Assembly (NCBI GenBank): GCA_964646785.1
Contig: CAZYGU010000009.1
Location: 1 to 26,044 of the forward strand
Direction: 5' to 3'
From: JBGTNQ01 sp964646785
GTDB lineage: Bacteria > Patescibacteriota > Minisyncoccia > Phycocordibacterales > Zambryskibacteraceae
Length of the DNA: 26,044 nucleotides
The position numbers and the translations under genes were made by a program. The notes under the pieces are model-generated. The model did not search any database and was not told where the DNA came from. It was given only the letters and a program-made list of their open reading frames with translations. Below, in pieces: positions 15,343 through 23,517 of this stretch. Positions within the stretch are counted from its first letter, which is position 1. Every line of letters begins with the position of its first letter.

Positions 15343-15786
15343 ATGAAAAGATTAGAACGTGGTTTCACACTCATTGAGCTATTGGTGGTTATCGCTATCA
15401 TCGGTATTCTCTCAAGTGTGGTGCTTGCAAGTTTGAATACTGCACGTGGAAAGGGTGCTGATGCTGCGATTAAGTCAAACCTTGCGAATATGCGCGCTCA
15501 AGCAGAAATTTACTATGATGATCCTGCAGCTGGAAACGGTACCTACGGTACTGCTACTCAGGCATGTGGTGCTGGTATGTTTGCTACCACTGTATTCGTG
15601 AATGCTGTGGCTGCAATTACAGCAGCTGGAGGTGCTCCAACTTGTCACAGTACTGCTTCTCCTGCAGCATGGGCAGTTTCTGCTCCACTTAAGACAGCAG
15701 GACATTGGTGTGTTGATAGTACTGGCGCTTCAAAACTTCAATCAACTGGTGCAGCACTTGCAGCGAACGTCCAGGCTTGTTCATAG
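15343..15786 (+). CDS. Type IV pilin (first of four)
   Basis: 147-residue prepilin. Leader MKRLERG is cut by prepilin peptidase before FTLIELL, with Glu at +5, and the hydrophobic helix VVIAIIGILSSVVLASL follows. The mature domain has four cysteines and the motif HWCVDSTGASK, ending in a cysteine-containing C-terminus (VQACS), so two disulfides are likely. It is the only pilin with a long structured leader and a strong terminator behind it (15795-15839), which suggests it is the highly expressed major pilin; this is inference. Stop codon TAG. Confidence 0.92.
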   Translation: MKRLERGFTLIELLVVIAIIGILSSVVLASLNTARGKGADAAIKSNLANMRAQAEIYYDDPAAGNGTYGTATQACGAGMFATTVFVNAVAAITAAGGAPTCHSTASPAAWAVSAPLKTAGHWCVDSTGASKLQSTGAALAANVQACS

Positions 15787-15794
15787 TTTCGTTT

Positions 15795-15839
15795 CTTACA
15801 ACAAAAAAAACACCCTATGGGTGTTTTTTTTGTTGTAAG
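15795..15839. terminator. Strong terminator after the first pilin
   Basis: A perfect 21-bp stem (15795-15815 with 15819-15839) including a CACCC/GGGTG core, flanked by runs of eight A and eight T, with a TAT loop. Confidence 0.92.
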
Positions 15840-15841
15840 AA

Positions 15842-15871
15842 TTGTTCAATTGGGAACTATTAACCTATAAT
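15842..15871 (+). promoter_or_regulatory. Promoter of the second pilin gene
   Basis: TTGTTC (15842-15847), 18 nt, TATAAT (15866-15871). The box ends 6 nt before the ATG at 15878, so the mRNA should begin at the start codon. The context TTAACCTATAAT is shared with the third pilin promoter. Confidence 0.6.
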
Positions 15872-15877
15872 GAATAT

Positions 15878-16330
15878 ATGAAACATATTTCTTCATCACG
15901 CTCATATATGAATCGTGGTTTTACCCTTATTGAGCTACTTGTGGTTATTGCTATTATTGGAATTCTTTCTAGTGTAGTTTTGGTGAGTTTAAATAGGGCA
16001 AGAGGAAGCAGTGCGGACACATCCATTAAGGCAAGTTTAGCAGGAATGCGATCGCAGGCAGCTTTTTGGTATGACACAAACGGTACGTACGGTCCAAATG
16101 CTCAGTTGTGTACCACTCTCGGTTCAATGTTTACTGATCCAACAATCACGAAGGCACTTGCCTTTATTACCACAACAAACGGTGGTACATCTCCAACCTG
16201 TCGAACGAACTCTATTTCATGGGCAATATCAGCACCTCTGAAGACTGGAGGGCATTGGTGTGTAGATAATAATGGTGCGTCAAAGTCGATCAATGCCGCA
16301 CTTGGATCAGGTGTGTATGCATGCCCATAA
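15878..16330 (+). CDS. Type IV pilin (second of four)
   Basis: 150-residue prepilin: leader MKHISSSRSYMNRG, cleavage before FTLIELL, hydrophobic helix, then a globular part with the same four-cysteine pattern and WCVDNNGASK motif as the first pilin and a C-terminal YACP. The start at 15878 is set by the promoter: the in-frame ORF extends to 15842, but those codons lie in the promoter. A shorter start at 15908 (MNRGF) is possible. Confidence 0.9.
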   Translation: MKHISSSRSYMNRGFTLIELLVVIAIIGILSSVVLVSLNRARGSSADTSIKASLAGMRSQAAFWYDTNGTYGPNAQLCTTLGSMFTDPTITKALAFITTTNGGTSPTCRTNSISWAISAPLKTGGHWCVDNNGASKSINAALGSGVYACP

Positions 16331-16385
16331 TCATTCTATTTTTGATGGTGGGGAAAAAGATGTTTCTAGAAGAGTCTTATTAACC

Positions 16386-16391
16386 TATAAT
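16386..16391 (+). promoter_or_regulatory. -10 box of the third pilin gene
   Basis: TATAAT within the same TTAACCTATAAT context as the second pilin, ending 7 nt before the ATG. A leaderless message is implied. Confidence 0.55.
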
Positions 16392-16398
16392 TGTATGT

Positions 16399-16884
16399 AT
16401 GAAAAATTTACAATATACGCCCCGTTTAAGACAAGAAAGGAGTAAGGGTTTCACACTTATTGAGCTATTGGTGGTTATCGCTATCATTGGTATTCTCTCA
16501 GGTGTGGTACTTGCAAGTTTGAATACCGCACGAGGAAAAGGTTCAAATGCTGGGGTAAGGACTGCGTTTGCACAAATGCGTACAGAAGCAAACTTATATC
16601 TTACAAATAATGATAACTATGGTACTGCGGCAGCGGTAGGTTCTTGTGCTACAGCAAACACTATGTTTGTGACAACAAAATTTACACAAATGCTTGCGAC
16701 CGCTCAGTCAAATGCAAGTAATAACACTCCTGTATGTAGAAATACTACTGGATCAAATGGTGCATGGTTGGTATCGATCCGACTCGCAACACCTGAAGGT
16801 GCAAATCCGTATCTCTGTACTGATTCAACAGGAGTTATCAAGGCACACTTAAATGCTATCGTTGCAGGTACTGTTTGTCCGTAA
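16399..16884 (+). CDS. Type IV pilin (third of four)
   Basis: 161-residue prepilin with leader MKNLQYTPRLRQERSKG, cleavage before FTLIELL, Glu at +5, and the same N-terminal helix. The globular part keeps four cysteines and the related motif LCTDSTGVIKA, but is the most diverged of the four, with an Asn/Thr-rich loop and the C-terminal end TVCP. It may be an alternative fibre subunit. Confidence 0.9.
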   Translation: MKNLQYTPRLRQERSKGFTLIELLVVIAIIGILSGVVLASLNTARGKGSNAGVRTAFAQMRTEANLYLTNNDNYGTAAAVGSCATANTMFVTTKFTQMLATAQSNASNNTPVCRNTTGSNGAWLVSIRLATPEGANPYLCTDSTGVIKAHLNAIVAGTVCP

Positions 16885-16937
16885 TTTTCAAAAAAGTTTT
16901 GGTTGTTTGAGTATTTTTATTCATAAACGTATATTGT

Positions 16938-17411
16938 ATGCAATCAAAAAAGTCTGGATTCACTCTTATTGAGCTTCTTGTTGTTATTGCCATCATTGGT
17001 ATTCTCTCAAGTGTAGTTCTCGCGAGTCTAAATAGTGCGCGTGCAAAAGGTGCTGATGTTGCCATTAAATCAGATTTTGCAAATATGCGATCACAAGCGG
17101 CAATTTATTATGATGATCCAGCAAAAGGCGCGGGCACTTATGGAGTTGATACTTCGGTGTGTACTGATTCTGGGTCTTTGTTTACTGACCCGACGGTGGC
17201 GAATGCTATTGTTCATGCACAAACAACATCTGGTGCAACGGTACTCTGTTTTGCAGATGACGGTGTGCCTGGAGTAGGAACTGCAGCGAAAACATGGGCG
17301 ATGTCTGTGCCACTAAAGTCAGATCCAACAGTTTCTTGGTGTGTTGATAGTACTGGAGTAGCTGCTTCAACAACTGCAACACTTATCGGCGATGTTGCCT
17401 CTTGTCAGTAG
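16938..17411 (+). CDS. Type IV pilin (fourth of four)
   Basis: 157-residue prepilin with leader MQSKKSG, cleavage before FTLIELL and N-terminal helix almost identical to the first pilin. It shares with the first pilin the segment MRSQAAIYYDDPAKGAGTYG-like region after the helix, and with the second LFTDPT; the four cysteines and SWCVDSTG are kept. An insertion DDGVPGVGTAAK lies near the middle. The stop is TAG and a terminator follows. Confidence 0.9.
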   Translation: MQSKKSGFTLIELLVVIAIIGILSSVVLASLNSARAKGADVAIKSDFANMRSQAAIYYDDPAKGAGTYGVDTSVCTDSGSLFTDPTVANAIVHAQTTSGATVLCFADDGVPGVGTAAKTWAMSVPLKSDPTVSWCVDSTGVAASTTATLIGDVASCQ

Positions 17412-17430
17412 GTGATAGTTTGTATTTGCT

Positions 17431-17460
17431 CAAAAACCTCTACACATGTAGAGGTTTTTG
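17431..17460. terminator. Terminator after the fourth pilin
   Basis: A perfect 14-bp stem (17431-17444 with 17447-17460) with A-rich and T-rich arms and a GC-containing core (CCTCTAC/GTAGAGG). Confidence 0.88.
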
Positions 17461-17489
17461 TTTGTCACACATAGGGATTATTTTTAGCG

Positions 17490-17495
17490 TATAAT
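17490..17495 (+). promoter_or_regulatory. -10 box of pilD
   Basis: TATAAT ending 6 nt before the ATG at 17502; transcript start would coincide with the start codon. Confidence 0.5.
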
Positions 17496-17501
17496 ATAAG
17501 T

Positions 17502-18344
17502 ATGATTTTTTCTGTATTTGCATGCGTCTTAGGTTTTATTTTGGGAAGCTTTGTTAACGTAGTGATTCTTCGCTTCAATAGCGGAAAAACAATTACTGGT
17601 CGTTCACAGTGCTTTTCTTGTGGGAAAAAACTACATTGGTATGAGCTTATTCCTGTACTTAGTTTTATTTGGTTACGAGGTCGATGTTCACAGTGCAAAT
17701 CTGAGATTTCAATACAATATCCGCTTGTTGAGTTGAGTTCAGGAATGATATTTCTTGTTTTGTATGCAAGATTTTTCCCTTTAGATATCTTTGGACCTTC
17801 CTTGGTATATAATTTAGCGCTCTTTATTCTCTCAGCTATCTTGTGGCTTTCTTTGGTAATCATTTTTGTCTATGACATGCGTCACAAGATTATTCCTGAT
17901 CTTTTTTCAGTATTATTCTTTTTGAGTGCCCTTAGTATATCTAGCCTAGCTACTTATGTAGATGGGAATTATCGACTTATACTTAATCATGGTATTGCAG
18001 CTTTGGTGTTAGGTGCTTTCTTCTTCTTATTATGGTTTTTTTCAAATGGTAAAGCGATGGGGTTTGGTGATGTAAAACTTTCTCTTGGTATTGGTATGTA
18101 TCTTGGTATTGCATCTGGACTTTCAGCAATTGCGTATGCATTTTGGATTGGCGCCTTATATGCAATAGGTAAAATTGGATACCAGAAAATCAAAATAATG
18201 GGTACAAACCAATTGAGTTCAGGTGAGATTGCACTTACAATGAAAAGTGAGGTACCTTTTGCACCATTTCTAATTATTGGAACATGGTTGGCATTTCTCC
18301 TCGGAAGTGATATTTTTCATGTTTCTTTTTTTCTCAATGGATAA
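17502..18344 (+). CDS. pilD: Prepilin peptidase / N-methyltransferase PilD
   Basis: 280-residue polytopic membrane enzyme that removes prepilin leaders and methylates the new N-terminal Phe. The cytoplasmic zinc-binding loop has two CxxC pairs (C37/C40 and C62/C65), diagnostic for the bifunctional form. The catalytic aspartates are D125 (VYDMRHKIIPD) and D190 in the GFGD motif (188-193). Its substrates, four pilins and at least three minor pilins, are all encoded around it. The next gene overlaps its end by 8 bp, so pilD heads an operon with the minor pilins. Confidence 0.95.
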   Translation: MIFSVFACVLGFILGSFVNVVILRFNSGKTITGRSQCFSCGKKLHWYELIPVLSFIWLRGRCSQCKSEISIQYPLVELSSGMIFLVLYARFFPLDIFGPSLVYNLALFILSAILWLSLVIIFVYDMRHKIIPDLFSVLFFLSALSISSLATYVDGNYRLILNHGIAALVLGAFFFLLWFFSNGKAMGFGDVKLSLGIGMYLGIASGLSAIAYAFWIGALYAIGKIGYQKIKIMGTNQLSSGEIALTMKSEVPFAPFLIIGTWLAFLLGSDIFHVSFFLNG

Positions 18345-18981
18345 GTCAATATTTAAAAAACCTACGTTTTTTTCAGGGTTCACTCTTGTTGAACTTATTG
18401 TTTCGGTTTCAATTATTATCGTTATTACGGTGGTAGTGGTCTTTAATCAAGAAGATTTGGGGGATCAGACTGCGCTTAATAATGTTGTAAATGATCTTGA
18501 TGTCCAAATAAGAGAGGCGCAAGTATACGGTATTAGTGTGAAAGAATTCACCACAGCATCCAACGAATTTAATATTGCATATGGAGTTGATTTTAATCTT
18601 GCAAATACAGGTGCAAGTAATAATTCCTTTTATACATTTGCTGACAGAACGAATGTAAATGGGTACTTCGACACATTCGGAACGTGTACAATTGGAGGAA
18701 CAAGTGAGTGTGTTGGATGGAATAAGCTTGCTCGAGGGACCACTATTTCAAAAATTTGTGTTATCCAGGCAAATAGTGTCGAAGTGTGTTCAAACACGGT
18801 TGGACGACTCGCAATTACATTCTATCGTCCGAATCCAACTGCAAAGATTGTATTTTTCAATAGTGGAGGATCGCTTGCGTCATATCCAGGGTATTTAGGT
18901 GCACGTATAGAAGTTTCTTCACCAAAGGGAAAGAAAAAAAGTGTTGTAGTATATACGACAGGGCAAATAGCAATTCAATAA
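18337..18981 (+). CDS. Minor pilin (FimT/GspH-like)
   Basis: 214 residues: leader MDKSIFKKPTFFSG, cleavage before FTLVELI with Glu at +5, hydrophobic helix IVSVSIIIVITVVVVF, then a beta-rich domain. The early place in a minor-pilin operon and the helical REAQVYGISVKEF segment after the N-terminal helix fit the FimT/GspH type. The ATG at 18337 overlaps the pilD stop by 8 bp, indicating translational coupling; an upstream in-frame start at 18277 would lie deep inside pilD and lacks support. Confidence 0.85.
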   Translation: MDKSIFKKPTFFSGFTLVELIVSVSIIIVITVVVVFNQEDLGDQTALNNVVNDLDVQIREAQVYGISVKEFTTASNEFNIAYGVDFNLANTGASNNSFYTFADRTNVNGYFDTFGTCTIGGTSECVGWNKLARGTTISKICVIQANSVEVCSNTVGRLAITFYRPNPTAKIVFFNSGGSLASYPGYLGARIEVSSPKGKKKSVVVYTTGQIAIQ

Positions 18982-18982
18982 C

Positions 18983-20053
18983 ATGCGTATATTTTCGCTT
19001 CACACTTCGCAAAAAAAAGGGTTTACATTAGTTGAACTTCTAGTTGCTACTGGAGTGTTTGTTGCAATTATGACAGTGAGTCTCGGTTCAGTTGTAAGTA
19101 TTCTTGATGCTGGACGTAAGGCGCGGTCACTCAAGTCTGTTATGACAAATCTTAATTTTACCGTTGAAGCAATGTCACGAGAAATTAAGTTTGGCACGAA
19201 TTATTATTGTGGTGTTTCAACAGTTTTTCCTCCTACTCCACAAAACTGTACAGGTCAAAATATGGCGCCACAGCCTTCCATTAGTTTTGTATCAAGTGAA
19301 GATGTAAATATTGTATATACACTAGTTAACAATCAGATTCAAAAATCAATCGATGGTGGCGTTACATTTCTTGGTGTGACTGCTCCCGAAGTAGTAATTC
19401 AAGATTTAAAGTTTTTTGTGTTTAATTCTTCACCACAGACACAGGCGCCAGCCGACAACGCGCAGCCGCGAGTGATTATTCTTATTCGTGGGTATGCCGG
19501 GAATCGTCCATCAAGTCAGTCGAACTTTATACTTCAGACAACCGTTTCTCAGAGAGTGCCGGATGGTAGTCCTATTGCAATTGTTGCACCACCTACAGGA
19601 TATCGTTTTGTAAAATGGGATATTACTCAAAGAAGATGCAGTGAAAATTCAGTTCAGATGGCAGATATTGTCCTCCTTAACAATGGTTCTCAAGTTTCAT
19701 GGCCGGGTGGGACTACCGCTACAAACCCTGGTGGAAATAATCCTGGAAGTGAAGGTCCTTCAAATGGTATTGATGGTATTGCTGGAACCAAATGGCTTGA
19801 TTTTAATTTTGATACTGATGGTGGTGACCCAACATTCGGAAGTTCAAAATTTGTTATTGATACTGGTTCAGGAAACTCTATAGTGTTTAATGGATATCGA
19901 TGGACAACAGCAAACGACATGCCATGTCGCGATCCAATAGGATGGACTATATATGGTAGTAACGACGGCGCTTCCTACACACCGCTTGATGTACAATCAA
20001 ACCAGACAAATGATCCTGGACGAAATGCTGTACAAACCACCTATAGTTTTTAA
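18983..20053 (+). CDS. Minor pilin with C-terminal discoidin-like (F5/8 type C-like) domain
   Basis: 356 residues, far larger than its neighbours. Leader MRIFSLHTSQKKG is followed by FTLVELLVATGVFVAIM, a class III signal with Glu at +5; residues to about 195 resemble PilW/GspJ minor pilins. From about 206 to 356 a separate domain starts with GYRFVKWDITQRR and holds VQMADIVLLNNGSQVSW, a Gly/Asn-rich loop (about 247-262), IDGIAGTKWLDFNF, and GYRWTTANDMPCRDPIGWTI-type and YGSNDGASYTPLD strands, the order seen in F5/8 type C (discoidin) galactose-binding-like folds, which often bind glycans. PilW/GspJ-type subunits sit at the pilus tip, so this is a candidate tip adhesin. Domain assignment is from memory of the family pattern. 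Confidence 0.85.
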   Translation: MRIFSLHTSQKKGFTLVELLVATGVFVAIMTVSLGSVVSILDAGRKARSLKSVMTNLNFTVEAMSREIKFGTNYYCGVSTVFPPTPQNCTGQNMAPQPSISFVSSEDVNIVYTLVNNQIQKSIDGGVTFLGVTAPEVVIQDLKFFVFNSSPQTQAPADNAQPRVIILIRGYAGNRPSSQSNFILQTTVSQRVPDGSPIAIVAPPTGYRFVKWDITQRRCSENSVQMADIVLLNNGSQVSWPGGTTATNPGGNNPGSEGPSNGIDGIAGTKWLDFNFDTDGGDPTFGSSKFVIDTGSGNSIVFNGYRWTTANDMPCRDPIGWTIYGSNDGASYTPLDVQSNQTNDPGRNAVQTTYSF

Positions 20054-20063
20054 TTAACATTGT

Positions 20064-20645
20064 ATGAATATTTTTTTCCTTCAAAAACGAAATCAAGTTG
20101 CTGAGCTTAAGGTAAATCGGGGATTCACTCTTCTGGAAGTTCTTATTGCAATCGCGATACTCTCATTTGCTGTAGCAACAACATTCACTGCAACTCAATC
20201 TGGTCTTTCGAGTGCTATTGAGTCAAAGAACCAAGTGATTGGGTATTATCTTGCACAGGAGGCTGTTGAGTTTATTCGTAATAAGCGTGATGAGAATAGT
20301 TTTCTTCAGCAACCATGGCTCGCTGGTATTGCTGATAATTCCATTAATGATCCATGTTACTTTGGTAAAACGTGTCTTGTTGATGTGGTACAGGGAACTA
20401 TTACGACATGTCCAACACCGACAACATGTCCTTACTTAAAACAAGATTCAAACTCACAAGCTGTCAGCTACGGTATGTATGGATATGGTGCGGGTGGTTC
20501 ATGGGTGACAAGTAGTTTTAAACGAGAAATAAAACTCACATCTATTAATTCAAATGAAGTAGCGATTCTCGTGAGTATTACTTGGACAAAGGGATCATTT
20601 TCTCGAACATTTAATGTTAGTGAGTCATTATTTAATTGGCAATAA
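20064..20645 (+). CDS. Minor pilin (PilV/GspI-like)
   Basis: 193 residues: leader of about 20 residues ending VNRG, cleavage before FTLLEVLIAIAILSFAVA, Glu at +5. The segment after the helix, YYLAQEAVEFIRNKRDEN, is typical of PilV/GspI-type subunits (AQ..VE.IR.KR). It has six cysteines, most in a Thr/Pro-rich loop (TTCPTPTTCPYL). It starts 10 nt after the preceding gene and ends 2 nt before the next, in the same operon. Confidence 0.85.
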   Translation: MNIFFLQKRNQVAELKVNRGFTLLEVLIAIAILSFAVATTFTATQSGLSSAIESKNQVIGYYLAQEAVEFIRNKRDENSFLQQPWLAGIADNSINDPCYFGKTCLVDVVQGTITTCPTPTTCPYLKQDSNSQAVSYGMYGYGAGGSWVTSSFKREIKLTSINSNEVAILVSITWTKGSFSRTFNVSESLFNWQ

Positions 20646-20647
20646 GA

Positions 20648-21145
20648 ATGAAAAAAAATACCGCTCAGTATAAAAAGGGAATTGCATTGTATATTGCTGT
20701 GACTGTGACTGCAGCATTAGTACTTGTGAGTTTCGCTGTTGTGTCACTCGCATTAAAACAAATTTCAATTTCTTCTGCAGGAAGAGATTCGCAAGAAGCA
20801 TTTTATGCAGCTGATTCAGGTGGGGAATGTGCAATTTTTTGGGATGTGAAAAATCCAACGAACCCAGGATTAAGTGCATTTTCAACCACAACAGCGGCAC
20901 AAACTATTTTTTGTAACTTTGATGCAAATAACCCTTCTAATGGGTCTATTGCGACAGGGGGGGGGAGTAATGCCACTACAACTTTCACTCTCACATTTTT
21001 ACCACAAACCTATTGTGCTGTCGTGACAGTTGTAAAAGGATATGTTGGGGGGATCCAAAACACGAAAATTGAATCTCGGGGATATAACACTTGTGATGCA
21101 ACGAGTCCTCGAAGAGTGGAACGTGCAATTCGAATAAACTATTAA
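20648..21145 (+). CDS. PilX/GspK-like minor pilus component
   Basis: 165 residues. After a basic start (MKKNTAQYKKG) comes a hydrophobic helix IALYIAVTVTAALVLVSFAVVSLAL without the FTLxE motif, followed by SQEAFYAADSGGECAIFW, the AxxAFYAADSG signature of PilX_N-like proteins. Absence of Glu at +5 is typical for the GspK/PilX subunit that caps the tip complex. It has four cysteines. The ATG at 20648 is preferred over a TTG-initiated extension that overlaps the upstream stop. Confidence 0.85.
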   Translation: MKKNTAQYKKGIALYIAVTVTAALVLVSFAVVSLALKQISISSAGRDSQEAFYAADSGGECAIFWDVKNPTNPGLSAFSTTTAAQTIFCNFDANNPSNGSIATGGGSNATTTFTLTFLPQTYCAVVTVVKGYVGGIQNTKIESRGYNTCDATSPRRVERAIRINY

Positions 21146-21169
21146 GCGTGATTTTAAGCCATATTTCGG

Positions 21170-21175
21170 TATACT
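21170..21175 (+). promoter_or_regulatory. -10 box of ligA
   Basis: TATACT ending 8 nt before the ATG at 21184; implies a leaderless message. No good -35 seen. Confidence 0.45.
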
Positions 21176-21183
21176 AGAGTGGT

Positions 21184-23211
21184 ATGAATATACCAGCAGA
21201 AATACGCTCTCGAGTGGAAAAATTGAGAGAAACGATCAATATTCACCGCTATAACTATCATGTGCTAAACACCTCTTCAATTCCTGATGAGGCGCTTGAT
21301 AGTTTAAAAAGAGAGTTGTCTGAGCTTGAGACTCAGTATCCAGAGCTCATAACCGCAGATTCACCAACCCAGAGAGTTGCGGGTGAGCCCTCATCTGCAT
21401 TTCAAAAAATCACCCACAAGGTAACTCAGTGGTCATTTAATGATGCGTTTACCGAAGATGATATCCGAGCTTTTGATGAAAGGGTAAAAAGGTTTTATAA
21501 AGGAGAAACTGGAAAGGATCTTGTTACTTCGTACGTGTGTGAATTAAAGATTGATGGTTCACACTTGGTTCTTGAATATGAAAACGGAATATTAAAAACA
21601 GGTGCTACTCGAGGAAATGGAACGGTAGGAGAAGATATCACAATGAATGTGAAAACTATTGAATCAGTTCCACTGAAACTTACTAAGCCTGTTTCGATTA
21701 TTGTTGAAGGAGAAGTGTATATGTCAAAAAAGCAGTTCAGTCTCATCAATAAGGAACAAGAAAAAAAAGGAGAAAAAGAATTTGCGAATGCACGAAATAT
21801 AGTTGCGGGAACCATGAGACAGCTTGATCCAAGAATTGTCGCTGAGCGGAAACTTTCTACATTTATCTACGACCTATCACTTCCTGATAATGTTGTACCA
21901 GATACCCAAGAAGAAGAACTTGAGTATCTTCGGGGATTAGGTTTTCGAGTGAATAATCACCATAAGGTATGCAATACGATCGAGGAAGTTATTCATTTTT
22001 GGAAATCATGGCAGAAGAAAAAGGAAAAAGAAGATTATCTTGTGGATGGAATTGTACTAAAGCTCAATGATCGTAAAGCTCAAGAAATTATCGGATATAC
22101 AGGAAAAGCTCCTCGTTGGGGGATTGCATTTAAATTTGCAGCAGAACAAGTAACCACTGTTGTGGAAGACATTGCCCTCCAAGTGGGTCGCACAGGTGTA
22201 GTTACACCCGTTGCACATTTGAAACCTGTTCTTGTATATGGTTCAGTGGTCTCACGAGCAACACTGCATAATGAAGACGAGATTGAACGGCTTGATGTAC
22301 GGGTTGGTGATACTGTTATATTGCAAAAAGCGGGAGATGTTATTCCTGATATTGTTCGTGTGCTACCTGAAATGCGTACAGGGAAACAAAAACCATTCCG
22401 TATGCCGTTTGTATGTCCGGAATGTGACACAAAACTTGCAAAGCGCCAGATTGGAACAAAGGGTGATACAAAAAGTGCAGCACTCTATTGCGAGAATTCA
22501 CGTTGCCCAGCAAAAGATCGTCGAAGGTTTTACCATTTCACAAGTAAACACGCGTTTGATATCGAGCACCTTGGTCCCAAGAACCTTGATGTTCTCCTTG
22601 ATCAGGGACTTATCGCAACATTTGCGGATATCTTCACACTTACAAAAGGTGATTTACTTGCACTCCCTCGATTTGGAGAAAAATCAGTTGATAATTTACT
22701 GAGTGCAATCGAAAAAGCTCGTACTGTTCCACTACCGCGTCTTATTGTTGGTCTTTCTATACCGCAAGTTGGAGAGGAAACAGCTGAAGATCTTGCTCAG
22801 GAATTTGGTTCAATTGAAAATATACGATCTGCATCATTTGAACAGCTTTCAACTATCAATGGTGTAGGGCCGATTGTTGCCAGATCTCTTGTAGATTGGT
22901 TTATTGATGCTCACAATAAAAAAATACTCGGAGATCTTCTGAATGAAATTCATATTGAAGGAGTAAAACAAAAAACAAAAAACTTAAAACTATCAGGTAT
23001 GACGTTTGTTCTTACGGGTACACTTGCAACTCTATCTCGTGATGATGCGAAGCAAAAAATAAAAAATTTAGGAGGAGATGTATCAGGATCGGTGTCGTCG
23101 AAAACGAGTTACGTAGTCGTAGGGGAGAATCCGGGCTCAAAGTATGGTGAGGCTGAGAAGCTAGGTGTCCCAATTCTTTCTGAAAAGAAGTTCCTCGACC
23201 TTGTTTCGTAA
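21184..23211 (+). CDS. ligA: NAD-dependent DNA ligase LigA
   Basis: 675 residues, the normal length. It seals nicks in replication and repair using NAD+. Domain Ia (about 10-75) holds HRYNYHVLN and DSPTQRV; the adenylated lysine is K122 in LKIDG; the nucleotidyl-transferase domain continues with GATRGNGTVGEDIT and IVEGEVYM. The OB fold is at about 325-400, the four-cysteine zinc finger includes CPEC (411-414) and C436/C441, helix-hairpin-helix repeats follow (about 470-580), and a BRCT domain ends the protein (about 600-675, LTGTLATLSRDDA). The usual MLSLDNAF motif reads TQWSFNDAF, as I recall for other CPR ligases. Confidence 0.97.
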   Translation: MNIPAEIRSRVEKLRETINIHRYNYHVLNTSSIPDEALDSLKRELSELETQYPELITADSPTQRVAGEPSSAFQKITHKVTQWSFNDAFTEDDIRAFDERVKRFYKGETGKDLVTSYVCELKIDGSHLVLEYENGILKTGATRGNGTVGEDITMNVKTIESVPLKLTKPVSIIVEGEVYMSKKQFSLINKEQEKKGEKEFANARNIVAGTMRQLDPRIVAERKLSTFIYDLSLPDNVVPDTQEEELEYLRGLGFRVNNHHKVCNTIEEVIHFWKSWQKKKEKEDYLVDGIVLKLNDRKAQEIIGYTGKAPRWGIAFKFAAEQVTTVVEDIALQVGRTGVVTPVAHLKPVLVYGSVVSRATLHNEDEIERLDVRVGDTVILQKAGDVIPDIVRVLPEMRTGKQKPFRMPFVCPECDTKLAKRQIGTKGDTKSAALYCENSRCPAKDRRRFYHFTSKHAFDIEHLGPKNLDVLLDQGLIATFADIFTLTKGDLLALPRFGEKSVDNLLSAIEKARTVPLPRLIVGLSIPQVGEETAEDLAQEFGSIENIRSASFEQLSTINGVGPIVARSLVDWFIDAHNKKILGDLLNEIHIEGVKQKTKNLKLSGMTFVLTGTLATLSRDDAKQKIKNLGGDVSGSVSSKTSYVVVGENPGSKYGEAEKLGVPILSEKKFLDLVS

Positions 23212-23216
23212 CATGG

Positions 23217-23222
23217 TAGTAT
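23217..23222 (+). promoter_or_regulatory. Possible -10 box of gatC
   Basis: TAGTAT ends 7 nt before the gatC ATG, in the same short spacing as other genes here. The match is modest and lies right after the ligA stop. Confidence 0.3.
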
Positions 23223-23229
23223 ATCCACT

Positions 23230-23517
23230 ATGATAAGCCCTGAAGAAGTAAAAAAGCTTGCCCATCTCGCACGAATCGAGATGACATCAGAAGAAGAGAC
23301 TCAATTTGCCTCAGAAATTGATTCGATTTTGGGGTACGTGGCACAAGTAAATACCGTGAGTCTTCATGAGGAGAGAAAGCTTCCACAAGTACGGAATGTA
23401 TTTCGAAAGGATGAAATGCCACATGAAACTGAGATGTACACTCACGACATCATCATGGGTGCTCCAAAGAAAGAAGGAAATTCATTTAAAGTAAAAAAAA
23501 TACTTTCCAATGATTGA
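23230..23517 (+). CDS. gatC: Asp/Glu-tRNA amidotransferase subunit GatC
   Basis: 95 residues. The opening ISPEEVKKLAHLARIEMTSEE and the Asp/Ser-rich middle are typical of GatC, the small subunit that holds GatA and GatB together in the GatCAB enzyme, which converts Glu-tRNA(Gln) and Asp-tRNA(Asn) to the amides. Its stop codon is UGA (23515-23517), showing UGA is a stop in this organism. It overlaps gatA by 8 bp. Confidence 0.92.
   Translation: MISPEEVKKLAHLARIEMTSEEETQFASEIDSILGYVAQVNTVSLHEERKLPQVRNVFRKDEMPHETEMYTHDIIMGAPKKEGNSFKVKKILSND

Noticed and set aside
15842..15877. Longer start of the second pilin
   Set aside because: These codons overlap the -35 and -10 boxes of its promoter, so they would not be in the mRNA.
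23515..23517. Possible UGA recoding (Gly), as in some CPR lineages
   Set aside because: gatC ends with UGA exactly at its normal length, and no long gene here contains an internal UGA in place of glycine.
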